The notes below the pieces were generated by a model that did not search any database, had not been told where the DNA came from, and worked only from the letters and a program-made list of their open reading frames with translations. A stretch of DNA of 54,026 nt from Nitrosomonas sp. (GTDB lineage: Bacteria > Pseudomonadota > Gammaproteobacteria > Burkholderiales > Nitrosomonadaceae), in the NCBI GenBank assembly GCA_021774265.1, contig JAJFJG010000100.1, forward strand, positions 1-54,026, written 5' to 3'. Of this stretch, positions 50,883 through 54,026 are shown piece after piece. Numbering within the stretch: position 1 is the stretch's first letter; each line of letters starts with the position of its first letter. The position numbers were made by a program, and so were the translations under genes.

Positions 50883-51085
50883 GACAGAGAAAGTGTAGAA
50901 GTATCTTACAATTAACAGCAACCTTATTTAGACAGTGCTTAACCGCCAAATTTGGCCACAAGCCTTTTAAACATGCATCAGAAGCACTAGAGTGACAGGC
51001 TATATCGCGGGACTCCCCCGAAAGGTTTGACCGTTACGACAGTCGTCGTACCATTCTGTCCCAACCACGAGACGAGGAGTCAAAA

Positions 51086-51228
51086 GTGAGGGAGTGCCGA
51101 AGTTTGAGCCATGAACGCTGGGATTATAAGTATCATGTGATGTTTTGTGTTTTATCCCCAAGCGGCGAAATAAGTTGCTATTTGGCAAACTCAGAGAACC
51201 CTTAGCCTAAATATTGCACCGGCACGTT
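51086..51228 (+). pseudogene. tnpA: IS200-type transposase fragment (N-terminus)
   Basis: From GTG at 51086 the frame reads RECRSLSHERWDYKYHVMF, the opening strand of an IS1004-like Y1 transposase. The following frame gives IPKRRNKLLFGKLREPLA, the expected next segment, so a frameshift lies near 51143. An in-frame stop follows at LA*ILH. No HUH or Tyr motif remains nearby. This is a relic, unrelated in sequence to the element at 6.6-7.1 kb. Confidence 0.7.
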
Positions 51229-51230
51229 AG

Positions 51231-51776
51231 TGTTTTTTAGTCTGTAACAAATATAATTGTTGGCTTTTAGAGAATTAAGGAAAAGTACTATTTGTACCCA
51301 TCGTTTCACTTGCTGGCCGACCATGCGTTGACGATAGATTTTGATAGTAGCCCTTGGCAAGTTCATCCCAGAGAATAAATACCTTAACTAAGTTTCATTC
51401 AACGATTATTTGCATTGAGTTTTACTTCAAAAGGCGTTTCTAAGCCTTCTAGAGTGAATTGCTTTTGGCTTATGAGGGATTATAGGTGCAAGATTTTTGA
51501 GGATGTATCGTTATTTTACTAACATTATTACACCTAAAAAGACATTGTATTATCGTTTAACAATAGGTTAGGACTTTTTAGTAAGCTCTAAATAACCCCC
51601 TTGAGGAACTCTAATGGTAATCCTTCGGCTCTACCGAAGATAATTTAACTATAAACTTGCAACTTTCATAGCAATGAAACTGAATAACACTTGAGTTTCA
51701 TTGTCGACGCATTCAAATATCGTCAACTTGCAATTACCCATCATGGTTTTTTTGCTACGAGGGTTAGATTCCAGAC
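51231..51776. other. Intergenic, no gene recognised
   Basis: About 545 bases after the IS200 fragment. No open frame with a ribosome site, tRNA or array is evident. AT-rich. On the minus strand a short stretch (NLPRATIKIYRQRMVGQQVKRW near 51310-51370) resembles a coding trace but has no start or stop context. Confidence 0.4.
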
Positions 51777-51801
51777 AAAAAAGGAGCGGCTATGCCGCTC
51801 C
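51777..51801 (-). terminator. Terminator downstream of the PEP-CTERM protein gene
   Basis: GGAGCGGC (51783-51790), loop TAT, GCCGCTCC (51794-51801). On the minus strand it is followed by a run of six T. It lies about 30 bases past the stop. Confidence 0.9.
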
Positions 51802-51830
51802 CAGATCATGCTGTTGTGCTATTTTTATAT

Positions 51831-52679
51831 CTATTTTTTATTATTGCGACGCAGTCTTGTTGCACCCATACCTAAAAGTCCTAAGCCAAACAAAGCTAAG
51901 ACTCCAGGCTCTGGGACCGCGCGAGTTTGAAACAACTCAAGTCCACCGCCGTCAGCATATGCTACAAAGCTTTGCGTTAAACTTCCCCCACCAAAGTTTT
52001 GTGTATTTCCTCCCATGTTTTCAATTGGAAAGAACGGGGCTGGATCAACAAAAAATGTTTTACCAAAATTAGTGAGCGTTACATTCAAGAAAGTGTCAAA
52101 GTCACCGTTTGCAAGGCCACCAAAGATATGAGCAGCACCGACATCCAACGTGAAATCTGCAAGCTTTAAATCTTCAGCGTTGCCACCCACAGCTACGGGA
52201 CCAAAAGCTGGTGCTGCTAGCGTACCAGGGATAGACAGAGTTGTATCCTGATCCGGATCGACCCATAGTGACATATTAAATGAAGTAAATGAAGCAATAA
52301 TTCCGGTTCCACCAGCATCCAGATCGGCTTCCCCGGTCGCTGTAAACAATCCATAAATGCCGTAGCCGCCCACTGCGTTGAGGTTAGACGGCACAACACC
52401 GCCCCCAGGCGTACCATAAGCGGCTTTAGCCAGAAAACCAGTCTCGGTGAAAGTATCACCAACACCAGTAAGATCGCCACCAACGATGGTTTGATCAATG
52501 CCTGCTTTATAATCAAAACTAATCCGGTCTACTCCTGTTACAAGATTATTCCCAGTTCCAGGCACGGCACCTTCTTGAACCTGGAAAAGAGGCCCTGATA
52601 AAACTGGCGCACTTGCCAATATTGCGGCAGCAGCGCTAGCTGCTACTATGAATTGTGGAAATCGACTAAATGATCTCAT
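51831..52679 (-). CDS. PEP-CTERM sorting-domain protein
   Basis: A 282-residue exported protein. It has an N-terminal signal peptide (residues about 1-30, FIVAASAAAAILASAPVLSG). The PEP-CTERM tail starts V255-P-E-P258, continues as a hydrophobic helix LALFGLGLLGMGATRL and ends in a basic RRNNKK. This sorting signal is cut by an exosortase (EpsH/XrtA type) and marks proteins linked to EPS and biofilm formation. The central region is a Gly/Asp-rich beta domain of unknown function. No exosortase gene is in the window. It is preceded by GGAAT and has its own terminator. Confidence 0.9.
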   Translation of the reverse strand: MRSFSRFPQFIVAASAAAAILASAPVLSGPLFQVQEGAVPGTGNNLVTGVDRISFDYKAGIDQTIVGGDLTGVGDTFTETGFLAKAAYGTPGGGVVPSNLNAVGGYGIYGLFTATGEADLDAGGTGIIASFTSFNMSLWVDPDQDTTLSIPGTLAAPAFGPVAVGGNAEDLKLADFTLDVGAAHIFGGLANGDFDTFLNVTLTNFGKTFFVDPAPFFPIENMGGNTQNFGGGSLTQSFVAYADGGGLELFQTRAVPEPGVLALFGLGLLGMGATRLRRNNKK

Positions 52680-53162
52680 TTTTTTATTCCTTTTAATTTA
52701 AGAGTGCAAAATAATTGTAGTTTAAATCTTGGTAAAATAAAACTTGTTTCTAAAACATTTAAAAAGTACCTACACTTAGGTAATAAGCAAATTACGTGCC
52801 ATAAAAATAAATCGTTATTATACATGATATTGCATTACCCGTTGCGTTGCTTTATTAGTGAGTGTAAAGAAATTCGACAAAGTGCGCGTAGTATTTTATG
52901 ACTATGTAACATTTAATTTTGCAATCGCTTGTCCAACCTGCATTGAGACACAGAAATAGAGGTGCGCACAATGAAATCAACGGAATTCAAAGCATGGATT
53001 CTATCAATAAATACGCTAACAATTCTAAAATAACCTTGGCGTGAGTGTTAACGGAACAGCAGTAGAGTAATCTATAAACATTTGGGCCGATCACACATGT
53101 ATGTGTCGGAATTATTTACACTAATACCGCTCTAGAAAAATATTGAACAAAGCAAAAAATCA
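52680..53162. other. Intergenic, AT-rich, no gene recognised
   Basis: About 480 bases between the PEP-CTERM gene and the RND pseudogene. A 65-codon frame at 52704-52901 is AT-rich, has no ribosome site and is not convincing. The promoter of the PEP-CTERM gene should lie near 52680-52740 on the minus strand; no box is certain. Confidence 0.45.
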
Positions 53163-53198
53163 ACACCACTACTTTGGCACATTAATGCCGTTCAGGGT
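53163..53198. repeat. Dispersed 36-bp repeat, copy 2
   Basis: Matches 47232-47267 at 31 of 36 positions in the same orientation. It lies 21 bases beyond the stop of the RND pump pseudogene. Confidence 0.6.
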
Positions 53199-53219
53199 CG
53201 TAGCTGTCGTTTCGTTACA

Positions 53220-54026
53220 TCACCCTTTTTCCAGGCGAAACCACACCGCATAAAGCGCTGGCACGAACAACAGTGTAATTGCCGCACCCACCAGAACAAC
53301 GCCAATCAACACATAAGCTAAAGACCCCTAGAAACTATCAAAAGTTAAAGACATAAATGCCAATACTGCGGCCACTACAGTTAATACAACCAGGCGAGCC
53401 TGATGTACAAAGACTTCTATGACTGCCGACAACACTTCCATAGCTTCAGCAATATTGTCGCTGACTTGCTGAGTGAGAATCAGTGTGTTGCGCATCAGAA
53501 TACCCGCCAAACCGGTCAAACCCAAAAGTGCGACGAAGCCCAATAATCACAAAACCGGCGATTGTTACCAGAATGCCGTAAAGCATAGGTGCTGCGGTCA
53601 CTGTCCAGGCATGCGTTGCGGCACGCACACGATTCCAGCCTTGCGACATCTTAACAATCATCATTAACAAAAGGTGATGCCGAGTGTGATGGGAACTGCA
53701 ATACCCAGCACCAGACCTGCATGTAAACCGATGGCTATTAAACTCACACCCATCACGACAATAACCGCGACCAACAGTTTAATTTGAAACATATCAACCG
53801 CAGCAGAAATAACTTCAGCCTGGTTGGTCAATTGTGTGATGGACATGCCTAGCGGCAAGCGATTGCTCTCAGCCTCAAGGAATGCATCAAGATGTTCGCC
53901 TAACTCTAGACCATTCTCACCTTTATTCATAACAACACCGAGCAAAACAGCATCTTCACCTTGCGCTCGGACCAGGTAACTAGCCGGGTCTTCATAACCT
54001 CGGCGAATAGTCGCGACATCATCCAG
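53220..54026 (-). pseudogene. RND efflux pump (AcrB/HAE-type) pseudogene with large internal losses
   Basis: Runs off the right edge. From 54026 it reads a normal RND segment (RRGYEDPASYLVR, VVMNKGENGLELG, LVAVIVVMGVSLIAIGLHAGLVLGIAVPITLGITF), then loses a T and shifts frame. The next piece jumps to MMIVKMSQGWNRVRAATHAWTVTAAPMLYG, skipping the ~35 residues with the LGALIIALGLLVDDAI motif. After AGFVIIG another large jump leads to FVALLGLTGLAGILMRNTLILTQQV, so the second periplasmic half is gone. Near the end DSF-stop-GSLAYVLIG shows a Trp codon turned to TAG. The true C-terminus (LLFVPALYAVWFRLEKG) ends at 53220. It cannot make a pump. Confidence 0.9.

Noticed and set aside
52704..52901. 65-codon frame upstream of the PEP-CTERM gene
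   Set aside because: Lys/Ile/Leu composition follows local AT richness, there is no ribosome site, and it overlaps the promoter region on the other strand.
53328..53945. Three short minus-strand frames as separate membrane proteins
   Set aside because: They are consecutive pieces of one broken RND pump.

Overview
The window looks like chromosomal DNA of a Gram-negative proteobacterium of moderate to low GC. GroEL, ApbC and Dcd have the residue patterns I associate with betaproteobacteria, and the gene orders tig-clpP-clpX-lon, metG/apbC/dcd, ispB/rplU-rpmA-obgE-proB and DUF971-ubiE fit beta- or gammaproteobacteria. A PEP-CTERM protein and a PEP-CTERM/exosortase-type acyltransferase point to an environmental biofilm or EPS-forming lineage. 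A Nitrosomonadales-like betaproteobacterium is my best guess, at moderate confidence, from memory of family signatures and not from a search.

Layout. 1-0.9 kb: a decayed IS1182-type transposase. 1.5-6.6 kb: a secreted protein of unknown function, metG, apbC, dcd and a 35-residue membrane protein. 6.6-7.1 kb: a broken IS200/IS605-type element with end hairpins. 7.2-13.0 kb: the proteostasis run tig-clpP-clpX-lon on the minus strand. 13.2-16.5 kb: tRNA-Leu(UAG), a YciK-like SDR and groES-groEL behind a perfect CIRCE operator and a good promoter. 17-24 kb: bioA, an MBL/beta-CASP nuclease, a minus-strand set of trypsin-like protease, degenerate receiver and LuxR-type regulator, then gltX with tRNA-Ala(GGC) and tRNA-Glu(UUC). 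24-30 kb: PepSY protein, OmpR-type regulator and sensor kinase, followed by a MacA-MacB-type efflux system and an ExoD-like protein. 30.6-38.7 kb: surface and exported proteins, namely a DUF4347/repeat/RTX/DUF4214 giant split by one frameshift, a Sel1-repeat protein and a tail-collar protein broken by a 13-bp tandem duplication. 38.9-46.3 kb: DUF1624 membrane protein, proB, obgE, rpmA, rplU, ispB, an orphan phoB, DUF971 and ubiE. 46.3 kb to the end: accessory DNA with a possible HEPN-fold protein, a FeeM/exosortase-type acyltransferase, ThiF-like and nitroreductase-like enzymes, a PEP-CTERM protein, remnants of IS1595 and IS200 transposases, and an RND pump pseudogene running off the edge.

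How genes fit together. The tig-clpP-clpX-lon run folds and degrades cytosolic proteins and groES-groEL provides the chaperonin, apparently under HrcA control. PepSY/regulator/kinase followed by MacAB suggests envelope-stress or antimicrobial-peptide sensing coupled to efflux. The most interesting accessory unit is acyltransferase + ThiF-like + nitroreductase-like + PEP-CTERM protein at 47.3-52.7 kb, which could make a modified acyl amino acid or similar small molecule. Fresh lesions (single-base homopolymer change, 13-bp duplications, compensating indels, microhomology deletion) are common, so the accessory parts are eroding or variable. No CRISPR array, rRNA operon or intact prophage was seen.
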